This document shows, piece by piece, positions 1 to 10,322 of a DNA stretch of 64,000 nt. Each line of letters starts with the position of its first letter. Within the stretch, counting starts at the first letter, position 1. The DNA comes from Girardinichthys multiradiatus (lineage: Eukaryota; Chordata; Actinopteri; Cyprinodontiformes; Goodeidae): positions 26,553,958-26,617,957 of the forward strand of contig NC_061805.1 in assembly GCF_021462225.1 (NCBI RefSeq), in the 5' to 3' direction. The translations under genes were made by a program, and so were the position numbers. The notes under the pieces are model-generated. The model did not search any database, had not been told where the DNA came from, and worked only from the letters and a program-made list of their open reading frames with translations.

Positions 1-670
1 GGCTATCCAACCCCACTGTCTGCACCTCTACCGGCCTGGTGATTTTTTTTCACCCTTTTTCTTTGTGTGAAATGACTTTGGAAACATTGGACTCGAACCC
101 AAGTTTAATTCGATGCATGTTTTGACTGATACAAATATCCATGGAAAAATAATTATTCAGCAATTTATAAAATAATTTATTCTTTTTGCAAAACAAAATT
201 ACTAGACAAAAACAAATATCGTTCTAAAATAAATAAACCACTATTGAAAAGACCTCCGTCCTGCTTAACTTAAAACAATATAAAAAAGCATAACAGTATA
301 ATGCAAAACATTTTCGCATTTAGTGCAAACAAAAAGTCTGTAGAAAAGTTGTAAACATAAACACTCATGCCTTAAAGGCCATGACTGTACGGGTGTAGTG
401 AAAAAAATATTGAACTAGTGAACTAAAAACTGCAGTGCTGAAATATGTGGAAACAACCTATTTTTTCCATTTATATTTCATGTGAGCTCTTGCTGCTGCA
501 AGGAGTTGTTTGCTTTTCAGGATTACCGAGTAAAACTCTGAGCAGGACATTTCATTAATTAGACTGACAATTAGCTCACTTCTCATTAATTCAGTAGAAC
601 ATTTGTTCCTCACATCCACTTATTTTTCATGATGGAGAAAAGATTTTCCTCAAACCCACAAGATTCCTCA
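1..670. other. No gene recognised; AT-rich unique-looking DNA
   Basis: AT-rich sequence with several short A and T runs. No open frame with recognisable protein motifs and no repeat I know is visible before the microsatellite that follows. Confidence 0.6.
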
Positions 671-777
<107 letters not shown>

Positions 778-779
778 GT

Positions 780-1196
780 TGTTTGAGCTTTCACGGTGTC
801 CGTAGATCTCCTGCGTTACGAGCGCTGAACAAGCACGGGGCTTTTTTGTCGCGTGAGCGGCGACAAGACGCTGGGGAAACCACATCTGATGGGAAAACGC
901 GAATCGACGTTTGTATCTAACCTTAGCAACGGTACCTGCTGGCCAATGAGATGAGCCGAAATATTCTGTAAGCTCATTGGTCACAGAGCAGGATATGGCT
1001 GGTAATGAATTTACCGTAATGTTAAATATAAAGCACCCCATCATTTATTAATTCTATTGACATTTTAGTGAAGATTTTTGATCCACCTAATAATACGGGA
1101 CTACGTGCGTCCCGTTTTAGCTCAATACGGGACGTGTACTTTTTATTCTAAATATGGGACAATTCCGTTTTTCAAGGGACGGTTGGCAACTCTAAG
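780..1196. repeat. Unclassified dispersed repeat with CGGGAC motifs
   Basis: The right part (1090-1195) holds ATACGGGAC at 1093 and 1121, a related ATATGGGAC near 1152 and an inverted GTCCCGT at 1108, and ends in a GGGACGGTTGGCAACTC edge. The left part is GC-richer than its surroundings and has CCAAT boxes in both orientations near 943-985. The edge resembles ends of non-autonomous DNA elements I recall from other teleost genomes, possibly hAT-like, but no target-site duplication was found. A 92-codon open frame on the - strand (766-1044) matches nothing I know and is probably chance. Confidence 0.45.
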
Positions 1197-2130
1197 TATA
1201 ACACAAAATAATCCCTCAAAAGGAGGGACAAGCTAACTCAACAGTTTCTTAAAGCAAAGGGTCCCAGCTAACAACAAGCAAACAAACAATCCAAGATAAA
1301 GCTTAACAAGCTTTAAACAAACTCCTCACAGTCAAGTTGGAAAAGTATTCCCAACAAAGCAAACAAGCTGACCAGCAAACAGGTAAGCACACAAACAAAG
1401 CAAGTTAATGTTTCAAGACACCCAGGTCAAAAAGTGGTGAGCTATTCACTCTAAATCACAACTGCCTTTAGTGGCAGGTGCAGAGAGCGATGTCTTCAAT
1501 GATTGGCGGCGAATTTGGAAGAACCAGGAAATGAATAGTCCAACATGAACTCCCGGAGATGTCCAGCAGGAGGAGTGCAAAGCGCACAGGGAGATCCGAG
1601 TCCGTCAGGAACAACGAAGAAGAATATCCAGCGAAGAAGATCATATTAACCAGGGGAGGTCAAGTAGGAGGGAAGAAGAAGAAATCGAATCCCATCAGAA
1701 ACAGCGCTACCAACAGCACGGAGTAAAACGGCGCTTTGCAGCGACATCGGCCGGCCAGGCTGCTGATGAGGGTACAAAACAAAACACACAAACACACGTA
1801 CGTACATACGGCCACCAGCCGTAACAACCAGCATGCCAAGTAAACTTAATAAGAAGCAAATTAAAATAATTATGAGCATGTAAATAAACTACATTCAATC
1901 ATGTTGATGCTGTTTGACAACTATTTAATTTTGTCATCATCATGATTTACACATTTCGGAATCTAGTCTAAATTCTGTCATTGATTATCACTGATTACTT
2001 GGAGTGCATTTTTTTATGTGTTTGTTTTTTTTTTTTTTTTAACAACCTATCAGAACTCTTAGAAGACAGCGTCACACCTAGCAACAGGGTCAACCACAAC
2101 TCCTCACTAAGATTGGAATTTCTGAATCAC
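1197..2130. other. No gene recognised; purine-rich stretch
   Basis: 1200-1810 is rich in A, C and G, with many AACAAG/AAACAAAC words and purine runs, then turns AT-rich and ends in a T run near 2025-2040. It could be part of an old LTR or other repeat, but no coding or terminal motif is recognisable. Confidence 0.4.
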
Positions 2131-2146
2131 TCTTAAGCTATACTCT

Positions 2147-2455
2147 TTGGCAGGACTTTTTAGGCTAAGATATGAGCTCTCTGGGAGGAATCTTTGTGAA
2201 TATGGGCACTGGCCTTTAAAGGTGACTGAAAAGAAGAAAGCTATTGTTGAAAAAAGCCATGAAAAGTTGCATTCTCAGTGTGCCTCAAGCTATTTTGGGG
2301 ACACATCGAACATTTGGAAGAAGGTTCTTTGGTCCAATGAGACAAAAATTAAACTACATGAAAAATGTTTTGTGTGACAGAAAACTGACACATTATGCTG
2401 AACAAACCAACCCCACAGTTAAACGTGGTGGTGGCAACATCATGCTGTGATGGCA
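2147..2455 (+). pseudogene. Tc1-like transposase relic
   Basis: Two + strand frames carry Tc1 transposase pieces. One reads IWKKVLWSNETKIKL, the block around the first catalytic aspartate. The other, shifted, reads NPTVKRGGGNIML, the conserved glycine-rich block that follows it. The frame change between the blocks shows a frameshift, and the expected SDE motif reads SNE, so the first catalytic Asp is lost. No terminal inverted repeats were found. A transposase fragment is secure; the subfamily is unknown. Confidence 0.8.
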
Positions 2456-3621
2456 ACATCATACAGAGTTCACCCTTTAACTGTAGCAAAATGTGGTTTT
2501 ACACTTTTGAGGAATTATAATCCATCCATAGTGTGTACACTGATATAACAGGGCTCTGCTGAAAGTTTGCAGAACTTGTTTTTCACACCATTTCTGTACT
2601 CCATAAAACCCTGAACTCTCATCAGTATCTTGACTCATTTATCTTTTCATGTCTTGCTTCATTCATCACGTGTCAGTTTTTGTTTTAGCTACAAATAGCA
2701 GAGGCTGTATTGCGTGGAATGGTGAGCATTTTGATCTCCGTACCAGTGATAGAGGTTCTACACATTATCAAATTACAAGACAACTTTGCCATGGTTAAAA
2801 TCCCAAATACGTCTGTGTTGCCCCTTTTCCTTCTATCCGCACCTCAGCATGGCTGTAAGGTCATGAGCTGCACATTTTTGTAACGTTTCATATGCTCGAC
2901 GCTATATTGGGTGAGGTATGCAAGCCAGCTTATTTCCCCAGAGTCTCTGTTTAATGAGACAGTCCTTCATATTGAGTCAATATTTCTTTTTTTGTCTTCT
3001 ATCATCAGCAGAAACAAGTCTCTCTGAAAGACTAAATGTATTTTTTCTTTCCTTATGTTAAAACAGATTATGACAGTGTGTGATGCTGCCTGTGTGTGAT
3101 TTGCACAAACAAAGAGATTATTGATACCTTGAATAATAAAAAAGATGTGTTTTTCCACTCGTCTTTTTTTAGGTTTTGTCCTTGCCTGCTTGTGGCGGCG
3201 TCCTTATCACAAGGACATTGCATGAAGCAGATATTGAGTCTCGGTTTTCTACCAGAGCTTGTGACTACTGTAGTAAAAGGGATTTCTAGAGGATTTTAAA
3301 AGTAGTGAGACAACTATAGTGACTTCCTAAAAGTAATAATTCTTTATCACCTTGAATATAGTAGCTATATCAAGGAAGAGAGCATTTTAGTCACTGGCTT
3401 TCAATCAGGTGTGTAAATTTCCGGCCATACAACAAAATGATTGACCTTATGCTGTTTATTTTATATCGCAGTGATTGTTTTAGCTTTTATTGCATGAGAA
3501 CGTCAGATTTATTCCTGACTCAGATTAACCTAGTAACATATCTCAATGAAAGAATGACGTTCAAAATGTTACACATTTGTGTTTTCAAAGTTTTATTGAT
3601 CCACTCTCATACATACACAAA
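2456..3621. other. No gene recognised
   Basis: Unique-looking AT-rich DNA between two Tc1 elements. Several 60-67 codon open frames occur on both strands, with no recognisable domain. Confidence 0.55.
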
Positions 3622-3623
3622 TA

Positions 3624-4886
3624 AAGGGGTTGGACAATGAAAGTGAAACACCTGGTTTTAGACCACAATAATTTATTAGTATGGTGCAGGGCCTCCTTTT
3701 GTGGCCAATACAGCATCAATTCGTCTTGGGAATGACATATACAAGTCCTGCACAGTGGTCAGAGGGATTTTAAGCCATTCTTCTTGGAGGATAGTGGCCA
3801 GGTCACTACGTGATACTGGTGGAGGAAAACGTTTCCTGACTCGCTCCTCCAAAACACCCCAAAGTGGCTCAATAATATTTAGATCTGGTGACTGTGCAGG
3901 CCATGGGAGATGTTCAACTTCACTTTCATGTTCATCAAACCAATCTTTCACCAGTCCTGCTGTGTGTATTGGTGCATTGTCATCTTGATACACGGCACTG
4001 CCTTCAATGTTTGAACCATTGGATGCACATGGTCCTCAAGAATGGTTCGGTAGTCCTTGGCAGTGACGCGCCCATCTAGCACAAGTATTGGGCCAAGGGA
4101 ATGCCATGATATGGCAGCCCAAACCATCACTGATCCACCCCCATGCTTCACTCTGGGCATGCAACAGTCTGGGTGGTACACTTCTTTGGGGCTTCTCCAC
4201 ACCGTAATTCTCCTGGATGTGGGGAAAACAGTAAAGGTGGATTCATCAGAGAACAATACATGTTTCACATTGTCCACAGCCCAAGATCTGCACTCCTTGC
4301 ACCATTGAAACCGACGTTTGGCATTGGCATGAGTGACCAAAGGTTTGGCTATAGCAGCCCGGACGTGTATATTGACCCTGTGGAGCTCCCGACGGACAGT
4401 TCTGGTGGAAACAGGAGAGTTGAGGTGCACATTTAATTCTGCCGTGATTTGGGCAGCCGTGGTTTTATGTTTTTTGGATACAATCCGGGTTAGCACCCGA
4501 ACATCCCTTTCAGACAGCTTCCTCTTGCGTCCACAGTTAATCCTGTTGGATGTGGTTCGTCCTTCTTGGTGGTATGCTGACATTACCCTGGATACCGTGG
4601 CTCTTGATACATCACAAAGACTTGCTGTCTTGGTCACAGATGCACCAGCAAGACGTGCACCAACAATTTGTCCTCTTTTGAACTCTGGTATGTCACCCAT
4701 AATGATGTGTGCATTTCAATATTCTGAGCAAAACTGTGCTCTTACCCTGCTAATTGAACCTTCACACTCTGCTCTTACTGGTGCAATGTGCAATCAATGA
4801 AGACTGGCTACCAGGCTGGTCCAATTTAGCCATGAAACCTCCCACACTAAAATGACAGGTGTTTCAGTTTCATTGTCCAACCCCTG
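3624..4886 (-). mobile_element. Tc1-like DNA transposon, DD37E type, near full length
   Basis: A 1,263-bp element flanked by TA dinucleotides (3622-3623 and 4887-4888), the Tc1/mariner target duplication. Terminal inverted repeats of about 30 bp match at both ends: GGGGTTGGACAATGAAA on the left and its complement on the right, continuing into AAACACCTG. The left outer end has C to A relative to the right. It encodes one transposase on the - strand. The spacing between the second and third catalytic residues is 37, which matches the DD37E group reported in vertebrates under the name TRT; that name is inferred from spacing only. Confidence 0.93.
3676..4700 (-). pseudogene. DD37E Tc1-like transposase with one frameshift
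   Basis: The transposase cuts and pastes its own element. ATG is at 4700. Reading 4700 to 3948 gives 250 residues: an N-terminal paired-like DNA-binding region with helix-turn-helix motifs (about residues 1-110, including SVTKTASLCDVSRATVSRVM) and the first catalytic Asp in VLFSDEST. The second frame, ending at a stop at 3676, supplies the second Asp in VYQDDNAP, PDLNIIEPLW with the Glu, and the C-terminus RRIDAVLATKGG. The frames switch near 4005-4010, where losing one T in the FEGSAVYQ region would explain it. All three catalytic residues survive, so this single-base lesion is the only obvious block. About 340 residues in total, normal for Tc1. Confidence 0.9.
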
Positions 4887-4959
4887 TATTTCCCCTGTAC
4901 ACACTCAAAGGTCACTATTAGCTACACCTTGCTGGTCCCAGGTTTGACTCTAAAAATGA

Positions 4960-5150
4960 TTAACTATCCTAATTCTTCTTGGTATAGGTTCAACAAGGTG
5001 TCATTCTGGGATGTTGGTCTTCATAATATGGATCACACAGCGGCTACAGATCTGTAAGCTGCACACACAATGCAAATCTTCCACAAAATCATAATGTGGA
5101 TCTGTTGGATTGATATCTGGTGACTGTGCAGAACACAGTAAACCCATTGC
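4960..5150 (-). mobile_element. Possible DNA-transposon scrap
   Basis: Words such as GGATTGATATCTGGTGACTG (about 5109-5128) match the phrase seen in the - strand transposase of the neighbouring element (AGATCTGGTGACTGTGCAGG near 3880) and again near 55530. This suggests a decayed Tc1-like fragment. No frame or terminal repeat is preserved. Confidence 0.35.
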
Positions 5151-6513
5151 CAAATATCAGAAAATATTTCAGATATTTGGACAGTTTTTTCACCTGACTA
5201 TAATATTTTCCACAATAAAAATCTTTACCAGAACTAAAGTTAGATAGTTCCTGTATAAAAATAACTACAGATAACTGCAAAAGATAATTCTTGCTTTTCT
5301 GACCTCTGTGAAGTTTAAACAGATTTGACACAACTGTCTTAAATCTTATGTACAGAAACTTTCTGTTTCTTGGGGTCCAAGTAAAAAGAATCTTTCATAT
5401 TATAGGTTGGTTTCTGCCATTTAAGTACCTTAGACAAAACAATTCTAAAAGTAACGTGTTTCAATCTGAAGCACCAGGTGAACAGAGATGCTGGCAGACT
5501 AATCCTGTAAAACTGTTACTTGGCTGCGCCTCTGGAATGGTCAAAGAAAACATGAACAAGCAACAATAATGGGAAAAATAATGAAAATAACCAACAGTTA
5601 CTAAGACTGAAGCCTTTCTAAGTGTAAAATACAAATATTTTGAGGGCGGGGGCCACAGAGAGCGTACTGTTTTTATTCAGTAAAAGAACAAGAAAATGAC
5701 TAATGCCCAAATCTCTTAAAAGCTGAACAAGAAATGAATATTGGGATAACATTGTTGAGGCCAGTGAATGTGTTGCTTCGTGTCAGCAAAGTGAAGTTGC
5801 CCCTGGAGTCTCTCAGCAAACAGTAAAACTTGCCTCTCTACATGAGTGTCTGGTTTCTATAATTGGAAACCATCTTGTCAGTTGTGTTGAACAGAGGCAA
5901 GTAGACAGACTTGACAAAAGATAGTGTTGCTCTTGGTAAAGCTTTTCTTTCTTGTCTTTATTGTGCAATTTGGTGACTCATGGCTTGTGAGACAAAGAAA
6001 AGAAAAAAAGGTTCTTATGACAAGGTATGTAATCATATTAGACTGTAAGCTATAAAAGTCGTGAACTACCATACCCCGCTGTGAAAGTGGTATTATTGGG
6101 CAAGCATTTCTCTGGATGTATACTCTATCTGGATCTGTGATTTTTTTTACAACGTTTTGTATTTCTCATGTTTATCATCAGTAAAGATTTGCTCCTTCAG
6201 CTGTGTTTTTTCTTTTAATATGTGGCTTGGCACCAATTTTGATCTCTGATGTGTGATTTCTCCAGCCCTGAAGATAGAGGTACTAAAAGAGCATTACTGA
6301 TCATGAATAAAATTGGTTTTATATTAAGATCAAAATGGAACTGATAATTTAAAAAAGATAGATATCTGATCTTTAAAAAAAAGTTTCTTCCAAAATGGTG
6401 AAAGTTTGAAGTAACCCTTAAATCCACATCTTATTTTTGGCTGAACACAGAATGTATCTGGCTCATTGAACACCAACTAAAGGTGTAAGCCTACAAGTTG
6501 GTTGTGCATTTTA
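5151..6513. other. No gene recognised
   Basis: AT-rich DNA with no recognisable domain, repeat or splice-bounded frame. Short open frames of 60-80 codons occur at the rate expected by chance. Confidence 0.55.
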
Positions 6514-6640
6514 CTAGACACACCTTCTCATTCAAAGAGTTGTCTTTATTTTCATGACTATGAATATTGTAGCTTCACACTGAAGGCATCAACACTATAA
6601 ATTAACACATGTGGAATTATATACTGAACAAAAAAGTGTG
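6514..6640. mobile_element. Orphan terminal arm of a DD38E Tc1-like element
   Basis: About 120 bp nearly identical to the left terminal arm of the element at 16837-18452, sharing GACACACCTTCTCATTCAAA, the CATGACTATGAATATTGTAG stretch and ATATACTGAACAAAAAAG. No transposase or opposite arm follows; the copy runs into a (TA)n tract. It is a truncated or rearranged relative of the later full element. Confidence 0.88.
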
Positions 6641-6683
<43 letters not shown>

Positions 6684-6697
6684 TGTATATATATATA
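6641..6697. repeat. (TA)n / (CA)n microsatellite
   Basis: An alternating TA tract interrupted by a short ACACACAC block, sitting inside or at the break of the orphan Tc1 arm. Weak arm-like sequence (AAACAACAGAAATACT) resumes just after it, so the tract may have expanded within the arm. Confidence 0.9.
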
Positions 6698-6715
6698 AAA
6701 CAACAGAAATACTTT

Positions 6716-7467
6716 CCAGTCCAATTCTGACCTGTCTAACCAGCAAACCCTTAGCAAAATGAGACAAAGTTTGGTTAGGAATTTAAAATGAACATTAACT
6801 GCTTGCTAAATGCCTGAGTTTTTAGTTTAAGAAACCCAAAGAAATTCACTTATACCTCCAACTAGGCTATTTTCTAGTACTTGCACAGTAGTAGCCTCGC
6901 AAAATTGAAAAATCGTACGATGGGATATTATTCATAAAATGTTTGATGGTGATATTGGTTGTGATACAATTGTCCTCACTCTTTCCATCTATGTTCCTTT
7001 ATCGCTTTCTGTGGTCTTTAGCATCTTGGGCACTGTAATCTGAGTTAGATGTGAGCATCTAACAGACTGAATATAGTATTAATGGCATGCCAGGTGTTAA
7101 TGTGACCACTGAATACATTAGCAAATAATTATTGCATTTCTGTCAGTCCTTTGGAAAATTCATGTCATACATTGATATTTTAATGAGTTTATGATTGCCA
7201 TATACTGTGCAGCACAATTGCACAGTTTTGTGGAGAAAAAATATAGCATTAGCAACCGTGAGTCAATGCCAGGTTTGAAATTTCATTAATAAGTAAGGTT
7301 AGGTGAAAGGTGAGAAGACTTTCACATAAAGATGTGCTGACTTTTAGTCAAATTTTCAACTTCCGTTTTTGGGTGTAAAAGGGACAATTACTGACCTGAA
7401 GTCGCTAAAAGTACTATTTTTCATGTAAATGACATAAAAGGTCAGCTCTCCTTTTGCTTTTGTCATT
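6716..7467. other. No gene recognised
   Basis: AT-rich unique-looking DNA. Nothing is recognisable up to the LINE target-site duplication at 7468. Confidence 0.55.
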
Positions 7468-7479
7468 GCTTCAAAACTC

Positions 7480-8026
7480 GTACTCGTACTCGTCGTCTTC
7501 CGCTTTATCCGAGACCGGGTCGCGGGGGCAGCAGACTCAGCAGAGACGCCCACACGTCCCTCTCCCCAGACACCTCCTCCAGGGGGAGCCCAAGGCGTTC
7601 CCGGGCCAGCCGAGAGACATAGTCCCTCCAGCGTGTCCTGGGCCGTCCCCTGGGACTCCTCCCGGTGGGACGTGCGTGGAACACCTCCTGAGGAAGGCGT
7701 CCAGGAGGCATCCGGTATAGATGCCCGAGCCACCTCAACTGGCTCCTCTCGATGTGGAGGAGCAGCGGCTCTACTCCGAGCCCCTCCCGGATACGGGTGC
7801 GGTTGCCACAGTAATGGCGGCACTGTGCCGGTCCTTTGTGGTGAAGAGAGAGCTGAGCCAAAAAGCGAAGCTCTCGATTTACCGGTCGGTATACGTTCCT
7901 ACCCTCACCTATGGCCATGAACTTTGGGTCATGACCGAAAGAACGAGATCCCGGATACAAGCGGCTGAAATGAGCTTCCTCCGTAGGGTGGCCGGGCACT
8001 CCCTTAGAGATAGGGTGAGGAGCTCG
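7480..8026 (-). mobile_element. 5'-truncated LINE with internal inversion (twin-priming structure)
   Basis: The insertion is flanked by a perfect 12-bp direct repeat GCTTCAAAACTC (7468-7479 and 8027-8038). The - strand of 7480 to about 7793 encodes the end of a non-LTR retrotransposon reverse transcriptase (LLLHIERSQLRWLGHLYRMP, then GRSPRGRPRTRWRDYVSRLA) and finishes in an ACGAGT-type short repeat tail. The + strand of about 7798-8023 encodes the segment normally just upstream (FVVKRELSQKAKLSIYRSVY, then LTYGHELWVMTERTRSRIQA). So the 5' part is inverted relative to the 3' part inside one pair of duplications, as twin priming predicts. A decayed relative lies at 51785-52830. The clade is not decided here (RTE/Rex-like is possible). 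Not functional. Confidence 0.93.
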
Positions 8027-8038
8027 GCTTCAAAACTC

Positions 8039-9724
8039 TTCAACACTATTAACATACTAGGCTCATATATAAACTGGTTGAGGATATTTTGGCAGAGATC
8101 TTTATAAATTTTACAAACTCAATATTCTTTAGAATTAAAAACATTTAGTTTATTCAAAGGTTACTGTGTGATGTCTAAATCCTGACCAGTCAGGCCGCTC
8201 GGCCTCTAATTGTGTGACATTCCTACTGGGCCCAAAACTTTACCATCTGTCCTGAGTAATTAAAGTGTTATGAGGTCCACTCCTCTGCAGATGTCTGACA
8301 GATCTGTGCTGCACTAATGAGACAGTTTCTTAAATTAACAGCCTTTCTGGGTCTTTCTAAAGCTGGTTAACAATAGCCCCAAAGACAAGCTTTGTCCTGT
8401 AACCGGTTTAGACATAGACTGTGCAGCGATTAGATGGGAGAAATGTAATGTCCTTCTTTCTGTTCTCCTTTTAAATCATATGGATAATGTTAGAAGCTCA
8501 TTGCAAGTCTTTTAATTCTGAATACTGACAGTTCAACTACCAAAGGTAATTCCAATATCAGGACTGTACAAGGAATTACGTCTTAGTTGGCTAATTTAAG
8601 TATGACTGCAAACAACTATCCATTACAAAGTGATCCTGTAATGTCAGATAAAATCAGTTTACAACAACCACACAGATGCAAATTCGCTTCCTGATTTAAT
8701 TGTTGACCCACATAAACAGGCACAGGTCAGCTTTTTCCTCTCCTGGTGACCTTAGCTGGCTTTCCCTGCTTTTTTCTGTTTGTGACTCCCACAGCATGGC
8801 CTTTATTGACAAATTACTGAATTCATATTTTTTAGGTATTTTCTGGCACACCTGAGCTGCACTAAAGCACAAAAAGATGAATTTTCAAATAAAACATTTC
8901 TTATTAGCAGCTTGATTTTTAGATTACAATGTTGACTGCATGTTTTTATAGAAACAGAGTTTAACTCAAATTAAGTAATTAGTCATATTAAAGCATCATC
9001 AATAAATAATAACTCCTCATCTTCTCATCCAGAAACAATTCATTTCAAAACCTTCAAAATCCCACATGCTTTAAATATCACTGCTCTTTGTTTATAATTA
9101 TTTTCAATTACAAACATATGTATACTAGAAATATAAATTTTATTATTTTTCACTAGCTTGTTGATTATTAAACTTTTTGCCTCACATTTTATAAAGCTAT
9201 TTAATTTTTTTTTAACTGCATTATTCAACAAATCCACGATTAAAAGCTACAATTATGAATTCAGTTCCTCACTTCTTGTTTGGTTATACCCGAGGTCTAT
9301 CAGATATCACGGTGTATTTTATAGTTTCCTTCCTGGTCATGTTTTAGGGCTGTGGCATTTTTCTTTGGCAAGACGTTTGTTAGGTATTATTTAGTCAACT
9401 CAGAGGTAAGAACGATACAGTCAGAGTTACTTGCAGCAAGGGTAGCCCACTTTGCAGTGAAACTACAAAGCTTTTGACACCCTATCTCTTTATTTATATA
9501 CACAGTTCAACATACAGTTCAGACAGGGTGTGTGTGTGAGAGACAGAAAGGAGGCTGGTTCACACAGAGATGACAATGATCTCACACACACAGGGAGGAA
9601 GGCATAGTGCAGGTGCCTTGCAACACAAAGTTTTTACATGAGTGATAACAAGTTTTTGCACCCATCCAACAACGTTGCAGACTTTACACTAATTTTCATT
9701 TTTGATAGTAGATTTGTATACAAA
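8039..9724. other. No gene recognised
   Basis: AT-rich DNA. At 9480-9610 TTTATTTATATACACAG is followed by a CA/GA-rich stretch that could be part of an old repeat, but no terminal structure or coding motif is visible. Confidence 0.5.
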
Positions 9725-10322
9725 GGGCCTGTCAAAAGTCTTCATGGATCTTTTGCACGGTTGGTCATGCAATGTTTATTTTATTGGGATTTTTCACAAT
9801 AGACCAGCACATGTTTTTTGAAAAATAGCTCAAGCTCTGTCAGATTGGATGGAGAGGGTCTTTCCACATCCTCTCAATTTTATTTTCTTCTGAGGTGTAA
9901 TTGAACAATTTCAACACATGAATAAGCCTTAATTTAACAATTTCATGTGTAGTGCTGGCTGTATGTTTATGGTGACTGTATTGTTTGAAGGTGAACCTTT
10001 GCCCCAGTATCACATCTTTAAGCATCCCCTAACACATTTATTCCAGATTTGCCCAGTTTTTAGCTGCATTCATCTTCTAATCAACTCTGACCGGATTCCC
10101 TGCTGAACAAAAGCATCCACACATGGAGATGGCATCGCCATGTTTAAAACGCAAGATGATGTGGTTATGGCGATACGTGGTGTAACTTTTCTCCTCACAC
10201 ATCATTTTGTACGTAGTCCATAAAGCCAGATTTTTAAGGTGCACAACTAATATTTATCAACAGATTCTCCCACCTGAGCTAAGGATCTTCTCCATAGTTA
10301 CCATGAGCTTGCAGAGTTGTTT
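9725..10322 (-). mobile_element. Degenerate Tc1-like element (family also at 36925 and 40350)
   Basis: Words in their usual order match a Tc1 family common in teleosts: TTTATTGGGATTTT near the left terminal region, CCAGATTTGCCCAGTTTTTA, ATCAACTCTGACCGGATTCC and ACAGATTCTCCCACCTGAGC. The coding sense is on the - strand, and the frame is destroyed by many indels and substitutions. It is an old copy. Confidence 0.72.

Noticed and set aside
4057..4800. + strand open frames of 83-155 codons across the DD37E element
   Set aside because: They are shadows of the - strand transposase; the Tc1 motifs read only on the - strand.
7454..7999. Several overlapping open frames on both strands in the LINE
   Set aside because: Only the frames with reverse-transcriptase C-terminal motifs are meaningful; the rest follow from high GC content.
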